64,000 nucleotides of DNA. Source: JAFGHJ01 sp964525555 (GTDB taxonomy: Bacteria; Hydrothermota; UBA3072). Positions 1 through 9,119 of the stretch are shown piece after piece. The stretch is taken from NCBI GenBank assembly GCA_964525555.1, contig CAZGHN010000001.1, positions 186,001 to 250,000 on the forward strand, in the 5' to 3' direction. A program made the position numbers and the translations under genes. Position 1 is the stretch's first letter. Each line of letters opens with the position of its first letter. The notes below the pieces were generated by a model. The model did not search any database. It worked only from the letters and a program-made list of their open reading frames with translations, and had not been told where the DNA came from.

Positions 1-1050
1 TTGAGTTTTGGAGCACAAATATCTCTCGCATATCTGCTCTATAAATCCGGGAGATGGGAAAAAGAAGCACGAATACTCTTGAAAGAAATTAAAAACGGAA
101 TGTTTGTTACCGCGCAGACTGCACATTTTGAAAGTCCAAGAGACCTACCCCCATCATGGCTATTTATGTATTCGCCTGTCATAACGACTGCTGATGCGAC
201 TAAACTTTTCCTTGAAATGGAACCTGAGAGCGAATTTATATCGAAATTTGCCCGTTATATGCTTAACGCAAGAAAAAACGGAAGATGGCGCTACACATAC
301 GAAAACGCCAAAGCCATGGACGCTCTTGTCGAAATTTCACTTAAAAGAGAAGCAGAACCTCCGAAATATTCGGCAGATGTACGTATTGCCGGAGAAAAAG
401 TCTTGACGCATATGTTCAAAGGCTATCAATACAAACCTTTCGAAGAATCTATACCGATCGCAGAATTACTCGAAGGTTTAAGTAAAATAAATATTTCCAA
501 AAAGGGACAGGGTTATCTATACTATGTATTATCCTACTCATACAGATTAAAAGGAGCTCAGGTATCCAGGAACGAGGGGCTTACAGTAAAAAGAACCGTC
601 AAGAATGCAGATACGGATAAACTTATCGCCGAATACAAAAACGAACCTCTCGAGCCTGTTTCGATTAAAGCCGGAGACATCATCGAAGTTGAACTAGAAT
701 TCAAAGTCAATCAGACATCTTATCACCTTGTAATTGATGATCCTATACCCTGTGGACTTGAAGCAATCGATGCATCCTTAAAAACAACTTCAACACGATA
801 CGACATAGACGCTCAAAGCAGAACAACAGTAAGAGGCTCCTGGAATCCAATAAATCACACGGAACTTAGAGATGATAGAGTCGCTCTTTTTGCGGACATG
901 GTTAAACCCGGAATATATCAGTATAAATATTTACTTCGAGCAACAACTTCAGGTTACTTCTTATGGCCATGCTCAAAAGTTAGCCTGATGTACGAACCTG
1001 AACAGTTTGGCACGAGTAGTGAAGGATACGTTGAAATATTGAATGATTGA
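1..1050 (+). CDS. alpha-2-macroglobulin family protein, 3' part
   Basis: The reading frame is open at the window edge, so the TTG at base 1 is not a real start and the 349 residues seen are only the C-terminal end of a protein that is normally 1500-1900 aa. The first ~200 residues look like the helical thioester-type domain. Residues ~215-349 look like the terminal receptor-binding/MG10-like beta domain, with the family pattern ELRDDRVALFA followed by PGIYQYKY and a late MYEPEQFG. The thioester site would lie upstream and cannot be judged. Bacterial members are periplasmic protease traps and are typically paired with PBP1C, as here (8-base overlap with pbpC). Family confident; exact type not determinable from the fragment. 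Confidence 0.88.
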   Translation: MSFGAQISLAYLLYKSGRWEKEARILLKEIKNGMFVTAQTAHFESPRDLPPSWLFMYSPVITTADATKLFLEMEPESEFISKFARYMLNARKNGRWRYTYENAKAMDALVEISLKREAEPPKYSADVRIAGEKVLTHMFKGYQYKPFEESIPIAELLEGLSKINISKKGQGYLYYVLSYSYRLKGAQVSRNEGLTVKRTVKNADTDKLIAEYKNEPLEPVSIKAGDIIEVELEFKVNQTSYHLVIDDPIPCGLEAIDASLKTTSTRYDIDAQSRTTVRGSWNPINHTELRDDRVALFADMVKPGIYQYKYLLRATTSGYFLWPCSKVSLMYEPEQFGTSSEGYVEILND

Positions 1051-3358
1051 TTCAGGTAAGTTTAAAATAAAAATAAATAGTAAAAAGACTATCAGAATAT
1101 TCTTAGTTTCCCTAGGGATATTCATACTCGCCTTTCGGATTGCACCTTTTCTTTTTCCCATAACAGAAAAAGCTATATCAAAAGAAAGTTTTCATTCCGT
1201 TAAATTTTACGACAGGAACGGAAAATTGCTTCAAGAAGTTTTGTCGGAAAACTCGAGCCGCTCCATATACACTAACTTAAATAAAGTATCCCCTTATTTT
1301 GTAAAAGCAATTATTGCCTCTGAAGACAAAAATTTTTATCGTCACGATGGCATAGATTACTTAGCTGTTATAAGAGCAGCCTTGCAAAATACTAAAAAAA
1401 GGAAAATCGTATCGGGTGCATCCACAATAACGCTTCAGCTCGCCAGAATGATTAATCCCGGAGAAAGAACGCTGATAAAAAAAATAAAAGAGGCATACTT
1501 TGCTTACCGCCTCGAGGCGGGCCTCGGTAAAGAAAAAATACTCGAATCGTACATAAACAGAATACCTATGGGTGGGAATCTTTACGGCCTGGAAGGAGCA
1601 TCAAAAGCTTATTTCGGGATATCCTCTTCAGACTTAACTCTTGCACAGGCCTCTTTTTTGGCTTCTATTCCCAATTCTCCGACCCGCTTGAATCCATACA
1701 ATAATTTAGCAGATATTAAAAAACGACAGCGCTATGTACTTGAAAAGATGAAAGAACAAAATCTTATTAGAGAAGATCGCATCGAGAGAATCCTTAAAGA
1801 AGATGTTTCCTTAAAACCACAATCAGCTTCCTTTCTTACCCCTCATTTTGTCTTTAGTCTCATGAAAACTCCACCGCCCAATGCACAAAATGTCAAAGTT
1901 ACCATAAACCTAGACCTGCAAAAAATGGTTCAAGAACAAATAAGAAGAATCGTAAAAGCACTTAAACCCTTCAATGTTAATAATGCAGCCGCTATATTAC
2001 TCGACAATTCCTCGGGCGAAATTCTTGCTTACGCTGGTTCACAGGATTTTTTCGATTCTAAATACAACGGAGAATTTGACGGGGTAAGAGCTTTGCGCCA
2101 GCCCGGTTCCACGCTAAAACCTTTTCTATATTTGCTAGCCTTTGAAAACGGATTCACACCTTCAACAGTAGTCTCTGATATACCTACTTACTATAGAATG
2201 CCTACCGGTATATATTGTCCTAAGAATTATTCCGAAGAGTTCTACGGCCCTGTAAGATTAAGAGAAGCTTTATCTAATTCTCTAAACGTACCAGCAGTAA
2301 GAATACTTGCTAAAACAGGAATAGATAGATTTTTATACCGTTTGAAAGAGTACGAATTTTATTCTTTGGATAAAGATGCGGATTATTACGGTGTTGGTCT
2401 TGTACTCGGAGGAGGAGAAGTATCTCTATTTGAATTAGCAAGAGCTTACATGTGCTTATCACGAGAAGGCAGCTTTATTCCTATAAAAGAAATATTCGAA
2501 ATAAACGGAGAAGAGAAGAAAAATCCTCAAACGGAAAAGATAATATCCTCGCCTGAATTAAATTACTTAATAGCAGACATCCTCAGTGACAAATTTGCAC
2601 GTACCTCCGAATTCGGATTTAATTCCGTGTTAAACTTTCCGTTCCCTTGTGCAGTCAAAACGGGTACTTCATTCAGGTTCTGCGACAACTGGACTGTCGG
2701 ATTTACAGAAGACTACACTCTAGCTGTTTGGGTGGGTAATTTCGATCATACTCCTATGCAGAAAGTATCAGGTGTGTCGGGAGCCGGACCTCTTTTTGCC
2801 AATATAATGCATCTACTCTATAGCGAAAAGGAATATCCGGAAAAGAAACAATTACCGCAAGAGCTTATACGTGTCCCGGTATGTCCTCTCTCAGGGAAAA
2901 AACCGAATCATAACTGTCCTTCTTCAATAGAAGAAATAATACCAAAAAATAGTCTTGTTTTATACAACAAAGATAGCTGCAATATGCACTTAAATGATAA
3001 AGGAACTGTCTTCACTGCATTACCGGAGAAATATAAAGAGTGGGCTGAAGCTCTTCCGGCAAAAGATCCCTCAAGAGAAATAAAAGAGCAAGAGAGATTT
3101 AAAATAGTAAAACCACAACAAGGAGCAATATTCTACCGGTTATCTAATGTAAAACCCGAATATCAATCCATAAAAATAGAGCTCGCAACTACCGAAAAAG
3201 AAAAAAAAGTAACCTGGACGCTAAATGGAGAAAAATTAAAAGAAACATCTAAAGAACATAGCTTCCTCTGGCAAATAAAACCCGGCGAATATTGCCTTGC
3301 AGCCAAATCAGAACTAAATAGAGATTTATCCAGTAGCATCAATTTCACTGTAAAATAA
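1043..3358 (+). CDS. pbpC: penicillin-binding protein 1C
   Basis: Bifunctional peptidoglycan glycosyltransferase/transpeptidase, 771 aa, near the usual PBP1C length. An N-terminal membrane anchor lies at about residues 16-40. The GT51 domain follows, with SEDKNFYRHDG holding the catalytic Glu94. The transpeptidase domain has the nucleophile motif STLK (Ser356), SLN (413-415) and KTGT (539-542). The C-terminal ~170 residues match the PBP1C C-terminal domain, with the pattern CPLSGKKPNHNCP. The start overlaps the alpha-2-macroglobulin stop by 8 bases, so the two are probably translationally coupled. The pairing suggests repair of cell wall exposed when the envelope is damaged, as proposed for the A2M/PBP1C pair in other bacteria. 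Confidence 0.96.
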   Translation: MIDSGKFKIKINSKKTIRIFLVSLGIFILAFRIAPFLFPITEKAISKESFHSVKFYDRNGKLLQEVLSENSSRSIYTNLNKVSPYFVKAIIASEDKNFYRHDGIDYLAVIRAALQNTKKRKIVSGASTITLQLARMINPGERTLIKKIKEAYFAYRLEAGLGKEKILESYINRIPMGGNLYGLEGASKAYFGISSSDLTLAQASFLASIPNSPTRLNPYNNLADIKKRQRYVLEKMKEQNLIREDRIERILKEDVSLKPQSASFLTPHFVFSLMKTPPPNAQNVKVTINLDLQKMVQEQIRRIVKALKPFNVNNAAAILLDNSSGEILAYAGSQDFFDSKYNGEFDGVRALRQPGSTLKPFLYLLAFENGFTPSTVVSDIPTYYRMPTGIYCPKNYSEEFYGPVRLREALSNSLNVPAVRILAKTGIDRFLYRLKEYEFYSLDKDADYYGVGLVLGGGEVSLFELARAYMCLSREGSFIPIKEIFEINGEEKKNPQTEKIISSPELNYLIADILSDKFARTSEFGFNSVLNFPFPCAVKTGTSFRFCDNWTVGFTEDYTLAVWVGNFDHTPMQKVSGVSGAGPLFANIMHLLYSEKEYPEKKQLPQELIRVPVCPLSGKKPNHNCPSSIEEIIPKNSLVLYNKDSCNMHLNDKGTVFTALPEKYKEWAEALPAKDPSREIKEQERFKIVKPQQGAIFYRLSNVKPEYQSIKIELATTEKEKKVTWTLNGEKLKETSKEHSFLWQIKPGEYCLAAKSELNRDLSSSINFTVK

Positions 3359-3381
3359 AAATATCAATCCCAAAAAACTTA

Positions 3382-3409
3382 TTGACTTTCCAGGTAAATA
3401 CATTACTCT
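3382..3409 (+). promoter_or_regulatory. promoter of fumarase operon
   Basis: TTGACT at 3382-3387, 16-base spacer, TACTCT (TAnnnT form) at 3404-3409, then 16 bases to the ATG. No Shine-Dalgarno sequence lies between. The -10 word and spacer are the same as in the promoter at 27710. Inferred from sequence only. Confidence 0.5.
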
Positions 3410-3425
3410 GTATATTGAAATCAAG

Positions 3426-4295
3426 ATGGCGAAAATAAGTAGAAAAAATATCGAAGAAATATTTATAGAAGCGCTCCTGCAGGCTGAAACCGAGCTGCCG
3501 CAGGACGTTATAAAGGCTTTGAAAAAAGCAGAAAAAGTAGAAAAAGGACTTGCTAAAATCCAGTTGGAAACAATTCTAAAAAACATAAAAATTGCTTCAA
3601 AAGAAGGTATTCCAATGTGTCAGGATACCGGAATAATGACATTTCATATAGAAACAGGCGGTGATTTCAAATACCTTGCAGATTTAAAGAAAATACTAAC
3701 TGGCGCGGTAAAAAGAGCAACAAAAGAAATACCTCTGCGTCCTAATACAGTTAATCCCTTCACAGGTAAAAATACTGGGAATAATACAGGCATGAATATT
3801 CCGTATATAACATGGGAAATTAAATCAGGAAAGGAGTGTACTATACATATCGTTCCAAAGGGCGGCGGTTCGGAAAATATGAGCGCTTTATGGATGCTTA
3901 CTCCCGGTGAAGGATTTGATAGAGCTAAAAAACTCATCGTCGAGCATATTATAAAAGCCGGAGGAAAACCCTGTCCCCCAACCATTGCGGGTATCGGCAT
4001 TGGAGGAGGCGCTGATATATGTATGCAGCTCGCAAAAAAAGCCCTATTACGTAAAATCGGAGAGCGTCATAGTGAAAAGAAAATAGCAAAAATGGAAGAA
4101 GAATTGTTGATTCTCATTAACAAATCAGGTGTGGGGCCTATGGGACTTGGAGGGAAAACCACAGTCCTTGACGTACACATCGAATACGCACATCGTCATC
4201 CCGCATCTTTCCCGGTTGGTTTGATTTTACAATGCTGGGCGAACAGAAGAAAAGTAATTAAATTCACAAAAAACGGTTCCATAAAAATTATATAA
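3426..4295 (+). CDS. class I fumarate hydratase, alpha subunit
   Basis: The 289 aa are collinear with the N-terminal half of iron-sulfur fumarases and tartrate dehydratase alpha. The motif GIPMCQDTG gives Cys65; Cys183 (GGKPCPP) and Cys270 (LILQCW) have the spacing of the three 4Fe-4S ligands of this family. It converts fumarate and malate reversibly. The stop overlaps the start of the beta subunit by one base, so the two form one enzyme. Fumarase is more likely than tartrate dehydratase because a malic enzyme gene follows, but sequence reading alone cannot settle substrate specificity. The oxygen-labile cluster suits an anaerobic or microaerophilic lifestyle (inference). Confidence 0.92.
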   Translation: MAKISRKNIEEIFIEALLQAETELPQDVIKALKKAEKVEKGLAKIQLETILKNIKIASKEGIPMCQDTGIMTFHIETGGDFKYLADLKKILTGAVKRATKEIPLRPNTVNPFTGKNTGNNTGMNIPYITWEIKSGKECTIHIVPKGGGSENMSALWMLTPGEGFDRAKKLIVEHIIKAGGKPCPPTIAGIGIGGGADICMQLAKKALLRKIGERHSEKKIAKMEEELLILINKSGVGPMGLGGKTTVLDVHIEYAHRHPASFPVGLILQCWANRRKVIKFTKNGSIKII

Positions 4296-4852
4296 TGAAA
4301 AAAATAAATCTTACTACACCCTTATCTACAAAAGATATAAAAAAATTATCCATTGGAGATGCGATTTACTTAAGCGGTAAACTTTTCACAGCAAGAGACG
4401 AAACACACAAGAAATTAATAGAGTTAAAAAAGAAGGGTAAAAAAATACCTTTCAATCCCGGAGAGATGGTTCTTTTCCACTGTGGGCCTGTGGTCAAAAA
4501 GGAAAAGAATAAATGGATTATAGTATCCGCTGGACCCACAACTTCAATGAGAATGGAAGATTTCGAAAGTGAATTTTTGTCATTATTCAGAGTAAAGATG
4601 ATAATAGGTAAGGGCGGAATGGGTGAACAAACACTAAAAGCTCTAAAGAAAACAGCCGCGGTATATACACATTTTACAGGCGGAGCCGGAGCCCTCGGCG
4701 CAAAAGCTATAAAAAAAGTAGAGAATGTTTTTTTCCTTAAAGAGCTCGGAATCCCCGAAGCTGCCTGGATACTCGATGTAGAGAACTTCGGACCTCTTAT
4801 TGTCACAATGGACGCAAAGGGAAATAGTTTTTATGAAAAAAAGAAAAAGTAG
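4295..4852 (+). CDS. class I fumarate hydratase, beta subunit
   Basis: 185 aa, matching the C-terminal half of class I fumarases. Visible family signatures are HCGPVV, the substrate-site segment GPTTSMRM, the loop KGGMG and HFTGGAGALGAKA. It completes the active site of the upstream alpha subunit, and the ATG/TAA overlap implies translational coupling. The last residues are lysine-rich. Downstream begins an intergenic repeat region, so the fumarase operon probably ends here, although the interrupted GxxExxY gene and malic enzyme follow in the same direction. Confidence 0.92.
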   Translation: MKKINLTTPLSTKDIKKLSIGDAIYLSGKLFTARDETHKKLIELKKKGKKIPFNPGEMVLFHCGPVVKKEKNKWIIVSAGPTTSMRMEDFESEFLSLFRVKMIIGKGGMGEQTLKALKKTAAVYTHFTGGAGALGAKAIKKVENVFFLKELGIPEAAWILDVENFGPLIVTMDAKGNSFYEKKKK

Positions 4853-5016
4853 GCACTAAGATACAAAGGCAAACAACAAAAATGATTTGTGTTGAAAACC
4901 CCACACACACCGTCAAACAAAGAGGAACAACGAATAGCACGAATATTTTTTCGCTATACCCTAATAGCCAGAATACTACATCCTTAAAAATAGGCACGAA
5001 GACAAGAAGAAAATAA
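4853..5016 (+). repeat. intergenic repeat mosaic, left side of GxxExxY unit
   Basis: Contains two forward copies of the family A repeat (consensus roughly CCACGAAGGCACTAAGACAC): GGCACTAAGATACAAAGG at ~4852 and GGCACGAAGACAAGAAG at ~4994, the second ending just before the GxxExxY start. Also contains an AACGAATAGCACGAATA segment at ~4930 that recurs near 16204. Confidence 0.6.
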
Positions 5017-5409
5017 ATGAGCTTTAAATTGTTTTCTGATTATGAAAAAGAAATAGCAAAAAAAATAGTAGACTCCGCTTACAAAGTTCATAAAGAATTA
5101 GGTCCAGGTTTACTAGAAAAAGTATACGAAAAATGCTTTTGTCATGAATTATCAAAAAGAAGAATAGAATTCAAAAGACAGATTCCTGTTCCAATAATCT
5201 ACGATGGAATTGAATTTGACGAAGGATTACGTTTAGATGTCCTCGTAGAAGATAAAATTATATGTGAATTAAAAGCACTTGATCAAATGAATCCGGTATA
5301 GGAGGCTCAAATATTGAGTTATTTAAAACTAACTAAAAAACGCTTAGGTTTTCTCATAAATTTTAATGTACCATTAATAAAAAAAGGTATAAAAAGATAT
5401 GTTTTATAA
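5017..5409 (+). pseudogene. GxxExxY family protein, interrupted by an in-frame TAG
   Basis: Codons 1-94 give an N-terminal GxxExxY protein (PDDEXK_3-like), with the name motif in GPGLLEKVYE and the nuclease-like RLDVLVEDK...CELKAL. A TAG at 5299-5301 interrupts the frame exactly where the family continues PV-x-EAQ. Reading through gives EAQILSYLKLTKKRLGFLIN, then NFNVPLIKKGIKRYVL, the normal family C-terminus, ending at TAA 5407-5409. The restored length of ~130 aa is the usual one. A single base change (TAT to TAG) would explain this. AGGAGG at 5300-5305 precedes an in-frame TTG at 5314, so the C-terminal piece could also be translated separately. Function of the family is not established. 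It is flanked by inverted copies of the same repeat. Confidence 0.82.
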
Positions 5410-5454
5410 TCTTAGTGCCTTGGTGCCTTCGTGGCATAAAAAAAGGAATAATAA
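5410..5454 (-). repeat. family A repeat, right side of GxxExxY unit
   Basis: CTTAGTGCCTTGGTGCC followed by TTCGTGGC at ~5412-5436 is an inverted, fuller copy of the repeat that precedes the GxxExxY gene. It runs up to the ribosome binding site AAAGGAATAATAA of the malic enzyme gene. Confidence 0.6.
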
Positions 5455-6807
5455 ATGAAAAACAACCACGATATCGATGAACTGATAAAAAAAGCCGCAC
5501 AACCGCAGAAGATAGCGCCAAAATGGCATGAACAATACAGGGGAAAAATCGAAAGTTCTTTAAAATGTTCCGTGACAAGCATGGATGATTTCAGTATATG
5601 GTATACACCAGGTGTAGCAGAACCCTGCAGAATGATAAATAAAGACCCATCACTCGCCTATAAATTCACCAACAAATGGAATAATGTCGCAGTAATATCC
5701 GATGGTTCAAGAGTTCTTGGCCTTGGAGATATTGGACCTCTTGCAAGTCTACCGGTTATGGAAGGTAAAGCGCTTTTGTTTAAATATCTGGGGGGAGTAA
5801 GCGCTTTTCCGATTGTTTTAGATACAAAAGACGGTGAGAAATTCATTGAAACAGTCAAAATAATTGCACCGGCATTCGGAGGAATTAATCTTGAAGATAT
5901 AGAAAATCCGAAATGTTTTTATATCTTAGACCGCCTCAGAGAAGAATTAGATATACCTGTCTGGCATGACGATCAGCAGGGAACAGCCTCAATAGAACTA
6001 GCAGGGATTATTAACGCCTTAAAACTCGTTGGGAAAGACATCGAAAAGTCAAAATTTTCGATTATTGGAGCAGGTGCAGCAAATGTTGCACTCTGCAGAA
6101 TATTATTTAAAGCCGGAGTAAACGAAAAGAACGTTGTTGTAACGGATAGTAAAGGAATCCTGCATAAAGACAGAGAAGACCTGGAAAAAAATAAGGAGCA
6201 TAATTCATATAAATGGGACCTTGCCTGCAGAACAAACGGAGAAGGCAAGAAGGGAAACGCGGAAGAAGCAATTAAAGGCACAGATGTTATGATAGCAGCG
6301 GCAAAACCCGGCCCAGGAACAATAAAGAAAGAATGGATCTCCGGAATGAATTCCGACGCAATAGTTTTTGCTGTAGCAAACCCGGTTCCAGAGATCTGGC
6401 CATGGGAAGCAAAAGAGGCAGGTGCAAGAATAGTCGGAACAGGACGCTCCGACTTTGAAAATCAGATAAACAATTCCCTTGGTTTTCCCGGTATTTTTAG
6501 AGGCACACTCGATGTAAATGCGAAAACGATAACTGACGAAATGACAATAGCAGCTGCCTATTCGGTTGCAAAAACAGCCGAAGAAAAAGGTTTAAAAGAA
6601 GATCATATAGTCCCAACCATGGATGAATGGGAAGTTTTTATAAACGAAGCAGTCGCAGTTGGACTAAAGGCAATAGAACAGGGAATAGCTCGAATAAATT
6701 TAAGCGAAGACAAGCTAAGACAAAGCGCAACGGAACTGATAAGAAGTTCAAGAAAACAAACCCAGCTGCACATTAAGGAAGGTTTAATTAAAAAACCACC
6801 ACGTTAG
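5455..6807 (+). CDS. malic enzyme (malate dehydrogenase, decarboxylating)
   Basis: 450 aa, the size of the short bacterial malic enzymes without a phosphotransacetylase domain. It oxidatively decarboxylates malate to pyruvate. Visible motifs include YTPGVAEPC, the substrate/metal segment HDDQQGTA, the dinucleotide fold GAGAANVALCRILF, and the late VANPVPE and GTGRSDFENQINN segments. NAD versus NADP preference is not decided. With the upstream fumarase it would form a fumarate-malate-pyruvate route, supplying pyruvate and reducing power. The start follows an AAGGAATAATAA ribosome binding region that directly abuts a repeat. The stop codon TAG is shared with the first base of a mini-hairpin repeat. 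Confidence 0.94.
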   Translation: MKNNHDIDELIKKAAQPQKIAPKWHEQYRGKIESSLKCSVTSMDDFSIWYTPGVAEPCRMINKDPSLAYKFTNKWNNVAVISDGSRVLGLGDIGPLASLPVMEGKALLFKYLGGVSAFPIVLDTKDGEKFIETVKIIAPAFGGINLEDIENPKCFYILDRLREELDIPVWHDDQQGTASIELAGIINALKLVGKDIEKSKFSIIGAGAANVALCRILFKAGVNEKNVVVTDSKGILHKDREDLEKNKEHNSYKWDLACRTNGEGKKGNAEEAIKGTDVMIAAAKPGPGTIKKEWISGMNSDAIVFAVANPVPEIWPWEAKEAGARIVGTGRSDFENQINNSLGFPGIFRGTLDVNAKTITDEMTIAAAYSVAKTAEEKGLKEDHIVPTMDEWEVFINEAVAVGLKAIEQGIARINLSEDKLRQSATELIRSSRKQTQLHIKEGLIKKPPR

Positions 6808-7020
6808 ATCCTCCGGATCAGTTGAATAGCCAAATAGAAAAATTGTTAAATAGGAAAACAAAAAATACAATATCTACATGTTCTACATGTGAATATTTGA
6901 TGTTGGGGGTCGAGCTTTAAAAAACACAATAAAAAATTGGGTGTGGTTGGGTTTAGTGTCTTTCGTTTGTTTTGTGGTTAAATAAGTTTTTTTCTTTGTG
7001 TCTTAGTGGCTAAAAATACT
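6807..7020 (+). repeat. intergenic repeat mosaic before uvrB
   Basis: Starts with the mini-hairpin GATCC-TCC-GGATC (6807-6819) followed by CAGTTGAATAGCC (family E). Next is a duplicated CTACATG word, ATCTACATGTTCTACATGTG (~6871). A GGGTGTGGTTGGGTTTAG stretch with TTTTGTGGTTAAATAAG follows, then CTTTGTGTCTTAGTGGCT at ~6996, a reverse copy of family A. No gene in it. Confidence 0.6.
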
Positions 7021-7029
7021 ATCTAGTCC

Positions 7030-7058
7030 TTGCGGAAAAGTTAAATCCATTTTATTGT
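7030..7058 (+). promoter_or_regulatory. leaderless-type promoter of uvrB
   Basis: TTGCGG at 7030-7035, 17-base spacer, TATTGT at 7053-7058, then only 6 bases to the ATG at 7065. No Shine-Dalgarno sequence is present. Confidence 0.45.
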
Positions 7059-7064
7059 TCAAAT

Positions 7065-9119
7065 ATGAAAAATAAATTCAACCTTATCTCTGATTACAAA
7101 CCAACAGGTGACCAACCTCAAGCTATCGATAACCTTGTAAAGGGAATAGAAAAAGACAAAAAACATCAAACTCTACTGGGTGTTACAGGTTCGGGAAAAA
7201 CTTTCACAATGGCAAATGTTATCGAGAAATTGGGTCTGCCTACAATCGTGATTTCACACAATAAAACTTTATCTGCGCAATTATACGGTGAATTCAAACA
7301 ATTCTTCCCGGAGAACGCTGTCGAGTATTTTGTTTCTTACTATGATTATTACCAGCCCGAAGCGTATGTTCCGGAAAGCGATACTTTTATAGAAAAAGAT
7401 GCGTCTGTAAACGAAGAAATAGAGCGCTTGCGTATGAAAGCAACGACTTCCCTGCTTGAGAGAAAAGACGTAATAATAGTTGCATCTGTTTCCTGCATAT
7501 ATGGTCTAGGTTCACCAAGCGACTTCTCGGAGCAACTAATAAAAGTCTCACCCGGCATGCGAATATCGAGAGATAAATTAATAGAAAAACTGGTCTCGAA
7601 TCAATATAAACGTAATGATATCGAGTTCGAACAGGGAAATTTTCGTGTAAAGGGAGATATAATAGATTTGTATCCCTCTTACGAATTTAAAGGATACCGT
7701 ATAGAATTTTTAGGAGATGAAATCGAAAAAATATATTCTATAGACCCTATAAGTTCAAAGAGAATAGAAGAAATAAACGAACTACATATCTACCCAGCAC
7801 ATCACTTTGTCGTTCCTAAAGACAGAGTTTTAAGTTCGATAGATAAAATAGAGAGAGAAATGGAAAAAAGAATTCAGTATTTTCTCGATAATAAAAAATA
7901 TATAGAAGCACAAAGAATAGAAAGTAGAACAAAATATGATATCGAATTCTTGCGTGAAGTAGGTTTTTGTTCCGGCATTGAAAACTATTCCAGATATTTA
8001 TCTGGTCGACAAAAAGGAGAAGCTCCATATACACTCATAGATTATTTCCCTGATGAATTTCTAACAATAATCGATGAATCGCACAGGACTGTACCACAGA
8101 TAAGGGGAATGTATAACGGAGACCGTTCAAGAAAGGAAACACTTGTTGAATATGGGTTTCGTCTCCCCTCAGCTCTGGACAACAGACCTCTTCAATTCGA
8201 TGAATTTCTGCAAAAAATAGATAAAGTAATATATACCTCAGCAACACCGGCAGAGTGGGAAATAAATAAATCGAAAGGCAGGATTGTTGAACAGTTGATC
8301 CGCCCAACAGGAGTAATAGACCCGCCTGTAACGATAAAAACAACCGATAACCAAATCGATGACCTTATAGAAGAAATACGAAAAGAAGTCGAGAAGGGTA
8401 ATCGAACACTCGTAACTACGCTAACCAAGAAGATGTCGGAAGAACTCACCGAATATTTAATAGATGTCGGATTAAAAGTAAAATATCTGCATTCAGAAAT
8501 AGACGCTCCCGAACGAATGGAACTTCTTAGAGGTCTTCGTCTCGGAGAGTTTGATGTACTCATCGGTATAAATCTCCTTCGTGAAGGTCTTGATTTACCT
8601 GAAGTTGCATTAGTTGCCATTCTTGATGCGGATAAAGCGGGTTTTCTTAGGTCCGAGACTTCAATCATACAAACCGCAGGTAGAGCCGCACGAAATATCA
8701 ATAGCCGTGTTATTCTCTACGCCGAAGAGACGACAATTGCCATAGAAAACGCCTTAAAGGAAATCCAGCGACGGAGAAATATCCAGCTTGAATATAATAA
8801 AAAACATAATATTATACCGGAAAGCATAAAGAAAACCCGCGAACAGATAATGATGACAACAATGGTTGCCGGGAACAAAAAGAAAGCAGAAAGTGAAATA
8901 GGGATAGATTTAGAAATACCCAAAGAGTTTTCTTCGGAAATACAAAGAATAGAAATGATAGAAAAACTGCAAATCGAGATGAAAAAGAGTGCCGAATTAT
9001 TAGAATTTGAAAAAGCCGCAAAACTAAGGGATGAAATCAGGAGGATAATGCGTGATCAGATTAAAGAAAGAAAAAGTTCTCCCATTAATAAGACAGGCGT
9101 TAAAGGAAGATATAGGTAA
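7065..9119 (+). CDS. uvrB: excinuclease ABC subunit B
   Basis: 684 aa, typical UvrB length. This helicase-like subunit receives damaged DNA from UvrA and recruits UvrC in nucleotide excision repair. The N-terminus has the Q-motif YKPTGDQPQAI and Walker A GVTGSGKT (39-46). The beta-hairpin region has SYYDYYQPEAY, and IDESH is the Walker B. Motif VI is QTAGRAARN. The C-terminal UVR domain (LEFEKAAKLRDEIR) contacts UvrC. The 3' end overlaps nadC by 68 bases. The start is fixed by the DYKPTGDQ segment and by a promoter whose -10 ends 6 bases upstream. Confidence 0.97.
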   Translation: MKNKFNLISDYKPTGDQPQAIDNLVKGIEKDKKHQTLLGVTGSGKTFTMANVIEKLGLPTIVISHNKTLSAQLYGEFKQFFPENAVEYFVSYYDYYQPEAYVPESDTFIEKDASVNEEIERLRMKATTSLLERKDVIIVASVSCIYGLGSPSDFSEQLIKVSPGMRISRDKLIEKLVSNQYKRNDIEFEQGNFRVKGDIIDLYPSYEFKGYRIEFLGDEIEKIYSIDPISSKRIEEINELHIYPAHHFVVPKDRVLSSIDKIEREMEKRIQYFLDNKKYIEAQRIESRTKYDIEFLREVGFCSGIENYSRYLSGRQKGEAPYTLIDYFPDEFLTIIDESHRTVPQIRGMYNGDRSRKETLVEYGFRLPSALDNRPLQFDEFLQKIDKVIYTSATPAEWEINKSKGRIVEQLIRPTGVIDPPVTIKTTDNQIDDLIEEIRKEVEKGNRTLVTTLTKKMSEELTEYLIDVGLKVKYLHSEIDAPERMELLRGLRLGEFDVLIGINLLREGLDLPEVALVAILDADKAGFLRSETSIIQTAGRAARNINSRVILYAEETTIAIENALKEIQRRRNIQLEYNKKHNIIPESIKKTREQIMMTTMVAGNKKKAESEIGIDLEIPKEFSSEIQRIEMIEKLQIEMKKSAELLEFEKAAKLRDEIRRIMRDQIKERKSSPINKTGVKGRYR

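Noticed and set aside
8192..8701. 169-codon minus-strand frame inside uvrB
   Set aside because: Shadow of a conserved helicase region; composition Ser/Arg-rich, no family similarity.
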